Origin: Sepiola atlantica
Taxonomy: Eukaryota; Mollusca; Cephalopoda; Sepiida; Sepiolidae
Assembly: GCA_963556195.1 (NCBI GenBank)
Contig: OY744525.1
Span: 45,169,648-45,233,647 of the forward strand
Direction: 5' to 3'
Length of the DNA stretch: 64,000 nt
Below are positions 1-10,710 of the stretch, piece by piece. The notes under the pieces are model-generated. The model was not told the origin of the DNA. It searched no databases and worked only from the letters and a program-made list of their open reading frames with translations. The translations under genes were made by a program, and so were the position numbers. Within the stretch, counting starts at the first letter, position 1. Each line of letters begins with the position of its first letter.

Positions 1-63
1 AGTCCATGTCGCTATCCACTTCACCGAGGCCACCTCCCACTTAATTTTATTGAAATCTATTAT

Positions 64-507
64 TAACATATCACTCAATAAGTTCCAGGACTATCTAATA
101 AAACCAAAAACTTTTAGGCAAAATTTGATTATTCATCAACATAGTCTCCTTATAGGGTGATACACTGATTCTAACGAATTTGGGCGACCTGAACGGCCAG
201 CATTATTTGTGTCTGTACGACCGCATTTAAAATCGGCACATCGAATAACACTTATCAAGCCATTGCTTAGCTTGAACAATATTATTTTTTCCTATCAACA
301 CACAAAATTCAGAGTTTTCCATTATTTTGAAAATTTGTAACGGTCCCTTCACTTAAACATCTGTAATTTGTAAACTAATAACCTGATTGGACTTAAATTT
401 TGACACGTGCCATTTGAAGGTTAGTACTTTATAAAAGTTTTTTTTTTTTTTAATTATTAGTGGTATCATCTATATATCAGGCCCGGGACTTATTGAGTGA
501 TGTGTTT
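64..507 (-). mobile_element. Internally deleted mariner (MITE-like)
   Basis: Terminal inverted repeats are visible: positions 64-93 and 478-507 are near reverse complements, both containing the core ACTCAATAAGT. Read on the minus strand, the interior begins like the N-terminus of the mariner transposase at 52.3 kb (Met-Glu-x-Ser-Glu-Phe, then a VQAKQWL motif) and then jumps to that element's C-terminal and 3' sequence near 110-175. The catalytic core is therefore missing. It cannot encode transposase but keeps both ends, so it could in principle be mobilised by a related enzyme. It is close kin of the 52.2-53.3 kb copy. Confidence 0.85.
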
Positions 508-966
508 ATCTGTTTATGAATTATTCAGAAATTAAGTTTTAAAATTATGTTAAACCAAAGACTAATTACTATTTGTAAAGAGAAAATGATGCCCCCCACC
601 TTAACTGGCACATAGGGAAGAGGGGAGGGGTGAATAAATATTTTATTAGTGGAAGACAGGAATTATTGGATATATTTACTGTATCACTTTTGATATGAAG
701 ACTTTTCGAAGAGATGAAAAGAAATGAATAGATGAAGACTTCTTCATGTCCCATCATAGATCTGTTCTGCTAATGGGAGACGTTTTGTAGCAATTCTCCA
801 TGGGGAAATCTGTCTCTGATCGGGTAGTTAGGTCTACAAATTGAATAACTTGAAGAAATCCATACCCAAAATATATAGATCTTTGTTATACCTTAGGTAT
901 AAAAATAATACCAATCATAGCTCTATCACACTATTGAGCTATAACAATTGCTTTATGTTACAAAAT
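508..966. other. Unassigned AT-rich sequence
   Basis: No convincing gene, RNA or repeat homology is seen. Short open frames on both strands have no recognisable domain. Confidence 0.5.
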
Positions 967-1183
967 TATTATTTACCTCCTCTTCAGGAGGTTAGGCACA
1001 AGGCCATTTTTATCTTACTCCCACAAGGTAAGATGTGACCCAAGGTTTGGTAGGAAAGTGGGGCTCTCTGGCCATTAAAAATTGCCTGGGCAGCCCCGTC
1101 GGCATTCCCAGTAGGGGCGACTCAGGCACTAAGCAATAAACTTACTCCTCCCCAAAGAGGAGAGGCAAAGTCTGGGAGGACTA
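967..1183 (-). mobile_element. U2-headed SINE, truncated copy
   Basis: Matches the body of the complete copies at 2367 and 62311 (CCTGGGCAGCCCCGTCGGCA block and the AATAAACTTACTCCTCCCC block). The head that would carry the U2 segment is absent because the sequence switches at about 1183 to a Penelope-like tail. Sense strand is minus, judged by the U2 end in other copies. Confidence 0.8.
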
Positions 1184-1416
1184 GCTAGCCGTGTATGTAA
1201 AAACACCCGGCAAAAATAACTCCATGCATTTTAGCCTGAAGATTCCCCCCGGGGATGAAACGCGGGAGCCTCTGTGTAGCTTAATTACCATAAATATATT
1301 TTCATAGCTTACTACCTAGCTCTACTTATGTATCGAGCACTGTTGAAGTAAATACTGAAAATTGATGCATAAAAAATTATATCCCCTTATAAAATGTTAT
1401 GTGTATACATGAAATA

Positions 1417-1435
<19 letters not shown>
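1184..1435 (+). mobile_element. Penelope-like element, 3' terminal fragment
   Basis: Reverse complement of the left part of the 14.15-14.35 kb region: shared blocks include the CTCTGTGTAGCTTAATT and CCCTTATAAAATGTTAT strings. At 14 kb this sequence lies downstream of a GIY-YIG coding remnant, so it is read here as the element's 3' end, running into an AT array. A CTGAAGA-hairpin-GAAAC motif lies at 1236-1261. Confidence 0.65.
1236..1261 (+). other. Hammerhead-like core motif
   Basis: CTGAAGA, a hairpin with a CCCC/GGGG stem, then GAAAC. The following bases do not give a clear NUH cleavage triplet, so activity is doubtful. Confidence 0.35.
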
Positions 1436-1490
<55 letters not shown>

Positions 1491-1545
1491 TAAAAATAAA
1501 TAATTTAAAAAATAAAATAAAATAATTTAATATTATTTATTTAAA

Positions 1546-1607
<62 letters not shown>
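1421..1607. repeat. (AT)n arrays
   Basis: Two long AT dinucleotide runs (about 1421-1488 and 1551-1607) separated by A/T-rich sequence, then a GAGAGGGAGAGACAGACAGA stretch. Confidence 0.95.
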
Positions 1608-1610
<3 letters not shown>

Positions 1611-2357
1611 GAGAGGGAGAGACAGACAGACAGACATGTTCATTACTGACTATTTGTAGGATTATATTTTTCATATGCCCGTCTCACTTAGCTTCTTAAC
1701 TAAATTCCCTAACTCCCATCATGCTAATCGACCACGTGGTCCTTCACTTCCGTTTTGGGCGTTCGTCTACACATTCCCATGTTTATCACTTTTGAACTTT
1801 AGATCCCATATCATTTTACTTCCGCATTCTATCCTGTGGGATGGCTTGTTTTTAGGCTCCCAGAAGTCGAGTCGAGCAAAGAAGTGCTGCTGATGAGACG
1901 ACATTTGACAAAATTACTTTGGATATCTTGTGTTGGATCTACAACTGATGGAAGTGAAAGTAGAAGATGAAAACATAGTGGTTGAGAGAGAGAGAGAGAG
2001 AGAGAGGGAGAAAGATGAAGAAGAGAAGACAGTGCACCAAGAAGCGGGTGGCTGAAACATGAAGGGACTGATTTGGCCAGGTCTGAAATTTACAAGTCCT
2101 CTTCCTGCAACCGATGTCACCGTTAATAAATCTGGAAGAAATCTAATTTGCAAAATTTCGAATTTCACTGCCTCTTCCCCCTTTCTGATCAGCGATTTCT
2201 CTCACTTACGAGTAGCATGTTTTAAAATCTGTTTATTAATAAGACAGACTCCTGTGACGACATTCATAAAACACTAGCGTGTTAAGAGGTGATTCCTAGT
2301 TCGATCCTGTTTGCGGATGCCAAATATTATTTTTACATTTATTCTTATTTTTAAATC
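1608..2357. other. Unassigned sequence with GA tract
   Basis: Contains a (GA)n run at about 1985-2008. Near 2280-2325 there is a stretch with a box-B-like GTTCGATCC, which may be a SINE scrap. Short open frames have no recognisable homology. Confidence 0.4.
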
Positions 2358-2366
2358 AACCTTGAG

Positions 2367-2713
2367 TATTGATTTACTCCTCTCCAGGAGTTAGGCACAA
2401 GGCCAGTTTTTTTTATCTTACTCCCACAAGTAAGATATGACCCAAGGTCGGGTCGGGAAAGTGGGGTTTAAAAATTGCCTGGGCAGCCCCGTCGGCATTC
2501 CCCGGTAGGGACGCCTCAGGCAGTAAGCAATAAACTTACTCCTCCCCAAAGAGGGGAGGCGAAGCCTGGGAGGGTGAACCTCCTAGAACTGCACTGGACA
2601 GACCCATACACCGGCGTAAATCAAGCCCCGAAGGCCAAGACAATACCAGTCTATGGGGTGCAGTATCCATTGGAACAGATACTACACTTTGATCTTAGCC
2701 AAAAGACCACGAA
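2367..2713 (-). mobile_element. U2-snRNA-headed SINE, complete copy with TSD
   Basis: About 347 bp. It is flanked by a 9-bp direct repeat AACCTTGAG (2358-2366 and 2714-2722), as expected of retroposition. Minus-strand sense: it starts with a segment matching the 5' part of U2 snRNA, passes through a GC-richer body with the GGCGCC/CCCGTCGGCA core, and ends GAGTAAATCAATA. Other copies lie at 967, 31291, 61206 and 62311. A reading frame crosses it but codon structure is not conserved between copies. Confidence 0.9.
2673..2705 (-). pseudogene. U2 snRNA 5' segment (SINE head)
   Basis: On the minus strand this reads CTTTTGGCTAAGATCAAAGT followed by GTAGTATCTGTTC, matching about 33 nt of the U2 snRNA 5' region as I know it, including GTAGTA, which pairs with intron branch points. 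It then departs from U2. This is a fused fragment, not a functional U2 gene. Confidence 0.85.
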
Positions 2714-2789
2714 AACCTTGAGTAGCACTTCTTTTCACTCAGGCAACGCCGGACAGAGACAGAGAGATAGTATTTAATCAAATTTGATA

Positions 2790-3250
2790 AACACATATGA
2801 AATAATAATTTTTTTTAAATTGAATTATGAGTTTTGGTTACAGACACGCACCAGCGCTCCATTATAGTATGATTAGATTATTAAACATGACTAAAAGAAA
2901 CAATTTTGTAGAATTTCAAGTTTTTTATTTTATTTTTTTATCACATGATCTTTCATAGTCTTTACAGTTTTAACAAAAAATGCAATTTTCAATTTTAGAA
3001 GAATTATTTCATGGCTGCTTATTTTAAGTTTAAAATATGTAAGTATATTTTTAGAAACTGAATTCAATTTTCTCTTAAAGATATACATTTATCAAAATGA
3101 TTTATCGTTGAGAAATAACAAGTACATATTCGGTACATGCCAATAATTTGTGTGCGGAGGGGGAAATGAAATTCTCATTTCACGGTACATATTTAATACA
3201 TTTTGTGAAAATACGTTTTAATTCAATTACAAATCTTGTAATTTGGATAT
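2790..3250. repeat. Dispersed repeat A, copy 1
   Basis: Shares several hundred bases with 4440-4905 and 13430-13810, e.g. GAAGAATTATTTCATG and AATTTTCTCTTAAAG blocks in the same order. No coding potential seen. Confidence 0.8.
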
Positions 3251-3264
3251 AATGATTTATGGAT

Positions 3265-3580
3265 ACGTGTAGTTATCACTCCTGTCAATCCTTACATCTA
3301 TGTTCATTTCCTTCAAGATTCAGGGGACTATCTTTTCAGCCTGTGTTCACTGTGCCATCTTGAACAGCAGTGAGACTTGAGCCCAACGCTTCTGATCTCC
3401 AATGGTTTCGGTGTAATTATTGTTCAATGATCAGGTTGGTATTTGGCTGCAAACTGGAAGAAAGGATCAACTGTGCTGCCTTACGTACTTCGTGTCTCAA
3501 GAGGTGGTTAAGCCATGTACAATATGCCACCTCTTGCATCAACTCCATCACATATTTGGATATCCTGGGCACTAGATAAC
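3265..3580 (+). pseudogene. LINE C-terminal fragment
   Basis: Plus-strand frames match the 4.92-5.12 kb fragment (pattern ...EPNASDLQWFR... against ...PNTSDRQWFQ...) and the common non-LTR C-terminal pattern 'NDRAMIRW...RLRWFGHV'. Frameshifts and a stop near 3580 break it. Confidence 0.6.
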
Positions 3581-3581
3581 A

Positions 3582-3875
3582 TGGTAGAGTGAAGAAGCCC
3601 TTTTTTCTTTTATGGAAATCGCTCCAGACAAGGCATGAAACCACTTGATGTAAGGAGCTAAAAAAAAAAAGAAGAAAATACTACTTCAAGGTCAAAATCT
3701 AGCTAACAATAAGGATTGATAGAGTCCAACCCTGAAAACAGCAATTCTTCTCCCTTTGTCAGAAACATTGCTCATGGAATGTAAGGACCAAAGAACAAAA
3801 TAAGGGAAGCAAGAGATATGCGGCTGCTGAAAGTAAACCAACGGTCCACTTTTTACTCTCCTGGTTTGTATGCCT
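3582..3875 (+). repeat. Dispersed repeat T (GCTCCAGACAAGGCATGAA), copy 1
   Basis: Same sequence recurs at 33482-33730 (+), 20600-20880 (-) and 46230-46420 (-): GCTCCAGACAAGGCATGAA, then CTACTTCAAGGTCAAAA, then CCTTTGTCAGAAACAT. Here it follows a LINE fragment and may be that LINE's 3' untranslated region. Confidence 0.75.
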
Positions 3876-4044
3876 AAGAAACGATATAACTGCATGCAAC
3901 CTGGCTGATGTCAACTCTTTGAACTGGATTTCATGGAGAGTAGGCGTGAAATGTTGCCTGGTGTTACCCACCACAGTATTACTCATTTGCAGAACTCTAA
4001 ATATAAAAAAATGAATGAATAACACATTCTTCTCTTGGCATTGC

Positions 4045-4345
4045 CCTGATTTTAGGCTGTGATGGCTCTCTTCAATTCAGGAATAGTCTAGGAATTGTTT
4101 TGATGGACATTATATTTAAAATAATCCCATAAATAAACATGTAGGACTTAAGATCCTGTAAGTGTGAAGCCCATTGAGTATCACAACTCCTACCGATGAG
4201 ACGATCATCAAAGTGTCCATGCATATAACTGAACAACGATAAAACAAAGACTGTTGGATATTTATAACTGAAAATTGGTGGAATAGTCAGGCATTGCAGA
4301 AAAGAATTTGTAAATTTTATTAACGATTCCATATGTGACATTTTT
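4045..4345. repeat. Dispersed repeat B, copy 1
   Basis: Shared with 13850-14035, 16100-16830 and 35590-36330 (AAAACAAAGACTGTTGGA, GATGAGACGATC, TTCAGGAATAGTCT). No recognisable protein. Confidence 0.7.
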
Positions 4346-4439
4346 TTTTGGGAGAGGGTAGTTTCTATAAGAATATGAATAAATAGATATGTTCAAATTT
4401 CTTTTAATAATTAAATATAAATATAATCACCTGTTTAGT

Positions 4440-4905
4440 TTCACAGAATGTTCTTTTGAAATTAAATTATGATTTTTTTGGTTACAAACGCACACCAACG
4501 CTCAATTACATTATGATTAGATTATAAAACATGACTTTAAGAAACAATTTTGTGGAATTTCATTGAGAAGATATTTTTTTTTTTATTTTATTTTATTTTT
4601 ATCACGTGATCTTTCATTATATTTTACAGCTTTAGCAGAAAATACAATTTTCAATTTTAGACGAATTATTTCATAGGTGCTTATTTTAAGTTTCAAATAA
4701 TTTTAGAAACTGAATTCAATTTTCTCTTAAAGGTATACATTTATCAAAATGATTTATCAGGGAGGAATAACAAGTATGTATTAGATACAATAACTTGTGT
4801 GTGGAAGAACGAAAATTCCATTTCATGTTTCAAATGTAATCCATTTTGTCAAAATGCGTTTTAATTCAATAACAAATCTTTTAATATTGATATAATGATA
4901 TATTT
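4440..4905. repeat. Dispersed repeat A, copy 2
   Basis: Parallel to 2790-3250, and likewise followed by a LINE C-terminal fragment, so the A-plus-LINE unit of about 650 bp is present twice in direct orientation. Confidence 0.8.
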
Positions 4906-4919
4906 ATACATTTAGCTAT

Positions 4920-5117
4920 CACTACTTACCATTGGGGAAGATTCCGATAGCTGCTCTAATCCTTACATCAAGGCACGTTTTCTTTAAGATTCAGGGCAAA
5001 GTCTGTTCAGCCTGTGTTCGCTCTGCCATCTTGCACGGCAGTAAGACATCGACCCCCAACACTTCTGATCGACAATGGTTTCAGTCTGATAATCGTGACA
5101 TGATCAGTTGGATGTAA
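4920..5117 (+). pseudogene. LINE C-terminal fragment
   Basis: Open frame 4932-5117 with a pattern SRHVFFKIQGKV...CVRSAILHGSKT...MISW, typical of the stretch after the reverse transcriptase thumb in non-LTR elements. Truncated at about 5118, where a different LINE begins. Confidence 0.65.
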
Positions 5118-5520
5118 GCATAGAAGACTGTGTGGGTGACACAGCAAAAAAAGAACTAAACATAACACCGAACACAGAAAGACTGATCATCGCAGCAAGA
5201 GGAATCACCAAAATGAACAATACAGTGAGCAGTGAAACTGGAAACAAAAAGGCAAGAAGAAAAAAATAGAAAAAAAACCCGTCTGCATGGCCGATTCATC
5301 AGACTGACCAGAGAAGAGACCGATGAAGACACCTGGACATGGCTAAGAAAAAGGACACCTAAACAAAGTAACGGAATCTCTGCTGATAAGTGTACAGAAC
5401 AATGCGATCAGAACTAACTATATTAAAGCAAAAATAGACAGAACCCAAGAAAGGAGTACATGTAGACTCTGTGGATAAAGAGACGAAACGGTAAATCACA
5501 TAATAAGTGAATGCAGCAGA
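5118..5520 (+). pseudogene. R4/Dong-like LINE middle fragment, inverted
   Basis: The plus-strand frame carries LHGRFIRLTREETDEDTWTW followed by a broken zinc-knuckle-like CRLCGxxDExxNHIIxEC region. It is the reverse complement of 5838-6290, which belongs to the long minus-strand LINE, so the two form an inverted repeat around a 317-bp spacer. Confidence 0.75.
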
Positions 5521-8520
5521 CTAGCAATTTCCATGTATTTGCTTCGTTTTTCTGTCCTCTTAACCTTCACCCTGTGAATGGCAAAAGCTACGATCTGGCA
5601 GAATTTTTCCTTCTTATTGACTATTATGACATCCGGTATCCTTGCTTGGATGTATTTATCCGTTTTTATCTCCATGTCCCAGAGGATTTTGTGATTTTCG
5701 TTTTCCAGTACTGTCACCGGTTTGTATCTGTACCATTTGTCTGCACGTTCAAGATACAGTTGTTTGCATAGTTTCCAGTGTACTGCCTTCCCCACACAGT
5801 CGTGTGTGTTCTTGTATTTTGAGGAGGGGGACTAGTTTGCTGCATTCACTTATTATGTGATTTACCGTTTCGTCTCTTTATCCACAGAGTCTACATGTAC
5901 TCCTTTCTTGGGTTCTGTCTATTTTTGCTTTAATATAGTTAGTTCTGATCGCATTGTTCTACATTTGCTGTTTTCCTGGGTTTTGTCTATCTTAGCCTTA
6001 ATATAGTGTGTTCTAATCGTATTGTTCTGTGCTACTGTTAATAGTGATTCCGTTTCTCTGTTTAGATGTCCTTTTCGTAGTCATGTTCACGTATTTTTGT
6101 GAGTCTCTTATTTTGTCATTCTTATGAATCGTCTGTGTAGCTGTTTCTCTTCCCACTTTTCTTTTCTCGTCTTGTTTCCCATTTCTCGGTTTCCTGTATT
6201 GTTCATTTTGACAGTGTCTCTTGCTGCAGTGATCAGACTTTCTGTGTTATGTATTTTTATAATTCTTATTTTGTGACATTCACAGTCTTATATACTTACC
6301 AGTCCTCTCCCCCCTTCTCTCCTGTTCATGTAGAGTCGGTCAGTATCATCCTTTAGATGAAGTGCATTGTACATGATCATTAGTTTCCTAGTCTTCTGGT
6401 CAAGATGCCTCAGTTCTTTGGTCCAGCCTATGAATGTTCCAGAATATCTTACAAGTGATACTGCCCAGGTGTTTATTCCTTTTATCAGGTTTCCTGCTAT
6501 ATAATTTAGTTTCTCAGAGCTTTCTTGCTCTTCTCAGGTATACTTTTCCAATTTTCTCTTTTATTTCTGTTGATTTGATGCTGTCTGCTTCTAAAACTCT
6601 CAAATATTTATAGGTATCATGTTTGCCAAAGTGCTCACACTTCTTAGTTGGGAAGTTCTATGCCCTCTGATGTCTCCAGTTTACCTTTTTTTCATTTTTA
6701 GCAGTATACACTTTTCTATTCCGAATACCATTTGAATGTTTTGACTGAAAATTCTGGTCATGCTTATCAGGTTTTCCTAGCTTCAAGTCGTCCATATACA
6801 TAAGGTGGTTTATTCTTTGTTCTGTAAACTTGTATCAGGCATCACATTTCCTAAGTATATTGTTGAGTGGCATCATAGCTATGATAAACAGTGGTGGTAA
6901 TAGAAAGTCTCCTTGGAATATACCTCTCTGTATTCTTATCTCAGTCACGTGTTGTCCTCCAGCTGTCAGTTCCAGTCTCCATATTCTCATGGCTTTCTTA
7001 ATAAGATTGGTAATCTTGTCAGATATTTTGTACATTCTTAAGCACTCAATTATCCATGCTTGAAAGATTCTATCGTAGGCATTCTTGTAGTCGATCCATG
7101 CCATGGCTATGTTCTTTTTTACTTCCTTCAGGATATTTTGATCTATGTATAATAAGTCATAAATCCCTTCTTTACCTTTCCAGCATTCTTTCTGTTCCTC
7201 AGGAAGTAATTCATAATTATTTAGGGAATGGTGGATTTGTTCTCTCGGTTGCGTCGTTATGATTTTCCACATGATTGGTAAACAGTTTATTGGTCTGTAG
7301 TTGCTTGGGATCGTGTTTTTTTTGTATTAATTTAGTTCTTTCTTTGGTTATACAATCTAGTATGTCTGTTTAATGGATACATCTTCCCAGATTTTGCACT
7401 AGTCTTTCATGTAAGGTTATGAATTTTTAAAACCAGTATGCATCTATTCCATCATGGCCCGGTGCTTTCCAGTTTAATTTTGGTTTCTGTTCTTTCTTCA
7501 ATTTCTTGAAGTTTTTCTTTTATGTTTTTCAGCCATTCAGCATTTTTGCTGTGATTTTGTCACTTTCCCCATATCTTGCACCAAAAGTGTTTTGTTTCTG
7601 TCGGGTCTGGTTGTTCTGTTTTTGTTCATCCTCCGTTTACGTTCTGATAAAACTGACTTTCATTGTTTTCGAAGGTCCTGTTTTGTTTGTACTGTTCCGA
7701 TTTGTATCTGTATCGTTTTCTGCTATCTTTTGTTTTAGTTCTTCATGTTTTCTATTTAGTCCATCTTCTTTGTGAGTCATATTTCTCTTCTTCCCTCACT
7801 TTCTGTTCTCTTTCATCCTATTTATGGCTTTAGCATCTTTTCGAAATTTGTTGATCTGGGTTTCAAGTCTGTTATCATTCAAGCTTTGGCCTTCCATTCT
7901 TTTGGTGAGGTTTTGTCTATACTTTAAGTTTCATGCTTACTAATTTGGCCCCTTCATAAATTAAGTTGTGGATGTATTTATTGAGATGTATTGGAAGAGT
8001 CTGTTCACCTTTTCTTTCTAATTTTAATTTCTTCCATTCTCTGTTCCTTAGAGATAGGTTTTGTTTTGTTCATAAATTGTTTGATGTTTTCAAATTTGAT
8101 GCTTCTTCCTCAGTTAATTCTGTGACGTCATCGTTATTGGTCGCCTCAGTTTCAGTGTTTATGTTTTTGTAGGTTTTCTTGAAGATCTGTCTTGCTTGAT
8201 CTGCTATCCTTTATTCCATTGCATGGTAGTCAGTAGACATGTCCCATGGATTTTGCATTCGCTTCCAAAAGCCTCTTTCTTTGAATTTGCTTCTGTAGTA
8301 GCATTCCATTACTATTTTCTTTTGTGGTCCATTTCTTTCTATGGCTTTTCGGCTTGTTTATTCCTGCTTTCATGTGCTTGGTCTGTGTGGAATTAAAAAG
8401 GTTACTTACCTGTTTTTGGTCCGTGATCTTCTTGTTCTTGAAATTAGAGGAGCCAACATTCACAGGATGCCGGCCGGGTCCACCACGTTGGCCAACATAA
8501 TTATTATTTCTGCTCACTAG
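5496..8520 (-). mobile_element. Near-complete R4/Dong-like LINE, 3' UTR missing
   Basis: Read on the minus strand. 8230-8517 is an N-terminal part with a basic KKWTTKEN motif. 6835-7272 is reverse transcriptase with AWIDYKNAYD and RGIFQGDFLLPPLFI (motifs A and B-like region). 5838-6290 is the zinc-knuckle region. 5496-5795 is a C-terminal endonuclease-like domain with KILWDMEIKTDKYIQARIPD, matching the PD-(D/E)XK restriction-like endonuclease of R2/R4-type LINEs. Multiple stops and frameshifts: dead. The final C-terminus and 3' UTR seen in copies at 8.5-10.6 kb are absent. It is the longest element here. Assignment to R4/Dong rests on domain order and the TAA context and is an inference. Confidence 0.8.
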
Positions 8521-9221
8521 GAGTTATCATACAAGTCATCGTCAGTGATTGCTCACCGACAACAACCAATGGTGTTTCCTAGAGTCTGAGTGACAACAAG
8601 TCTCTCCAGATTTCCAGTACTCTCCACCTTTTTTCGATCACCACCGCAAATGACCTTGTGGTATCGCAACAGCCGCCTACCATTGATTTCTCGCTGGCAA
8701 CGACCATTAGTCTCTCCTAGGATTTGGGTGGCAATAAGTCTAACCAAGGTTCTAGCACTCTCCACACTCTCCCAATGGAGGTCTGGTTAGTGCTGTCCCT
8801 CCTCGGTTCTCCCATCCTCTTGACCCTCTACGACTATTTTGTGTGGTGTCAAGCTAGGCCGGCACCATCATTTTTTGGGGGGCAGCTTACGATGTTTCTT
8901 GTCGTTTCTGTTCCTTAGTTCTTGCGGTGGCGTTCTTCCTGTGATTTTGTTTTCTTCCTATTGTAACTTCCATGTGACTGGTTATCATTCGTAGCTTATG
9001 GGGGTTGATTTCCGCATTCGAGGATTTTCCTTAAGATTGCAGCTGTTTTCATCATTGCCGTCCTTTGTATGGTCTCAGTGATCCCTTTAATTCCAATTTC
9101 TCTCAGTTTTTTCTCTAAGTTTTTCAGGACTGTTCCTAGTGCTCTTACGATTATTGGTATTATACTGACTTTCTTCATGCTCTATATCCCTTTTAGTTCT
9201 CTGGCAAGTTCCGTGTATTTG
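8508..9221 (-). mobile_element. R4/Dong-like LINE, 5'-truncated copy
   Basis: 8996-9178 on the minus strand encodes the C-terminus (IIPIIVRALGTV...IQRTAM...RKILECGN pattern), followed by the 3' UTR shared with 9283, 9733 and 28617 (CACTAGGAG...CCTCCCCAAGG...TGGAGGTCTGG on the plus strand). (TAA)n lies at its truncated 5' side (9222-9276), and a short ATTATTATT abuts its 3' end. Confidence 0.85.
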
Positions 9222-9226
9222 CTAAC

Positions 9227-9271
<45 letters not shown>

Positions 9272-9276
9272 TTTAC
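9222..9276. repeat. (ATT)n tract between LINE copies
   Basis: ATT triplets grading into ATTT, located exactly at the boundary of two same-orientation LINE copies. Confidence 0.95.
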
Positions 9277-9282
9277 TCACTT

Positions 9283-9600
9283 GGAGTTTTCACATGAGTA
9301 ATTATCAGTGATTGCCCATTGACAATAATAAGTAGTGTTTCCTGGAGTCTGAGTGATAACAAGTCAGCCCAGATTTTCAGCACTCTCTGCCTCTTTCAGT
9401 AACCATTGTAAATTATTTTGCATTATCACAACAACCCTTTACCATTTATATCTCAATGACAACATCCATTGTCGTTCTCTAGAATTTGTGTGGCAATAAG
9501 CCTCCCCAAGCCTCAACACCCTTCCAGTTAGTGCTCTCTCTCCTCATTTTTTCCATCTTCATTGACTCTTCACAACCATTTTGTGTGGTATCACTTATGT
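9283..9600 (-). mobile_element. R4/Dong-like LINE, 3' UTR only
   Basis: Contains only the 3' UTR blocks in the same order as the neighbouring copies, more diverged. (ATT)n follows its 3' end at 9222-9276, and an ATT/AGT tract lies upstream at 9658-9735 after a short unassigned gap. Confidence 0.75.
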
Positions 9601-9657
9601 GTATGTGTGTATGTTTTTTAAGAGGAGGGCATTTTATGGAATTTCTGAACATTTGAC

Positions 9658-9673
9658 TTATTATTATTATTAT

Positions 9674-9709
<36 letters not shown>

Positions 9710-9735
9710 CAGTAGTAATAGTATTTGTACTCACT
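9658..9735. repeat. (ATT)n/(AGT)n tract
   Basis: ATTATTATT then AGTAGTAGT runs at the boundary between LINE copies. Confidence 0.95.
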
Positions 9736-10606
9736 AGGAGTTCTCACACAGATCATCTTCAGTGATTGCTCACCGACAACAACCAGTGGTATTTCCTGGA
9801 GTCTGAGTGACAACAAGCTTCCCCAGATTTCCAGTATTCTTCACCTCTTTTCGATAACGATGCGGTATCGCAACAGCCGCTTACCATTAATTTATCGCTG
9901 GTAAGGACATTTGGTCTTCTCTGGGATTTGGGTGGCAATAAACCTCCCCAAGGTCCCAGCATTCTCCACACTTTTCCAGTGGAGGTCTGGTTTGTGCTGT
10001 CCCTCCTCGGTCTTCTCATCCTCCTAGACCCTCTACAAATATTTTGTCTGGTGTCAGACTAGGCTGGCACGATTTAAAAAAAAACAAACTTGTTTTGATT
10101 AATTTTTTAATTTAAAAAATTTTTAATTTTAATTTTTTTTTGGGGGGGGGGAGAGAAGGGGGCGCTTATAGTGTTTCTTGTAATTTCTGTTCCTTGGTTC
10201 ATTTTTGTGTGGTGATAGCTGAGGCCGGTGTAATTTATTGGGGAGGGGGAGATTATGAAGTGATGTTTCTTGCAGTTTCTGTTCCTTGGTTCGTGTTGTG
10301 GTGTTCTTCATGTGGTTTTGTTTTCTCCTTGTTGTAAATTCCTTGTGACTGGTTACCCTTTGTAGCTTATGCGGGTTGGTTTCCGCATTCGAGGATTTTC
10401 CTTAAGATTACAGCAGTTTTGATCATTGCCGTCCTTTGTATGGTTCCAATTTGTTCCAGTCTTTTCTCCAGTTTTTTGGGGATTGTTCCTAGTGCTCCTA
10501 CGATTATTGGTATTATACTAACTTTCTTCATGCTCCATATTCCTTTCAGTTCTCTGGCTAGTTCTGTGTATTTACTTCGTTTTTCCGTGTCTTTGATCTT
10601 CACTCT
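9733..10606 (-). mobile_element. R4/Dong-like LINE, 5'-truncated copy
   Basis: 10367-10603 on the minus strand encodes the C-terminal tail (EKRSKYTELARELKGIW, then IIPIIVGALGTI, then AVILRKILECGNQ). The 3' UTR runs to 9735 and includes an internal duplication of the GTTTCTTG...TTTCTGTTCCTTGGTTC block near 10170 and 10265. It is bounded by (ATT)n on both sides (9658-9735 and 10609-10652). Confidence 0.85.
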
Positions 10607-10608
10607 GA

Positions 10609-10610
10609 AA

Positions 10611-10645
<35 letters not shown>

Positions 10646-10652
10646 TAGCTAC
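10609..10652. repeat. (ATT)n tract
   Basis: ATT run directly at the truncated 5' side of the LINE copy at 9733-10606. Confidence 0.95.
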
Positions 10653-10710
10653 CTCTTGTCGCATATTTTTGCTAGTATATATGACAGATAACATATTACA
10701 TCGCCCATCA

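Noticed and set aside
2673..2705. U2 snRNA gene
   Set aside because: Only the 5' ~33 nt are present; Sm site and 3' stems are absent and the segment is fused to a SINE body.
2475..2777. 100-aa Pro/Arg-rich protein, also at 31399 and 62456
   Set aside because: Antisense reading of the U2-headed SINE; recurrence reflects the repeat, not a gene family.
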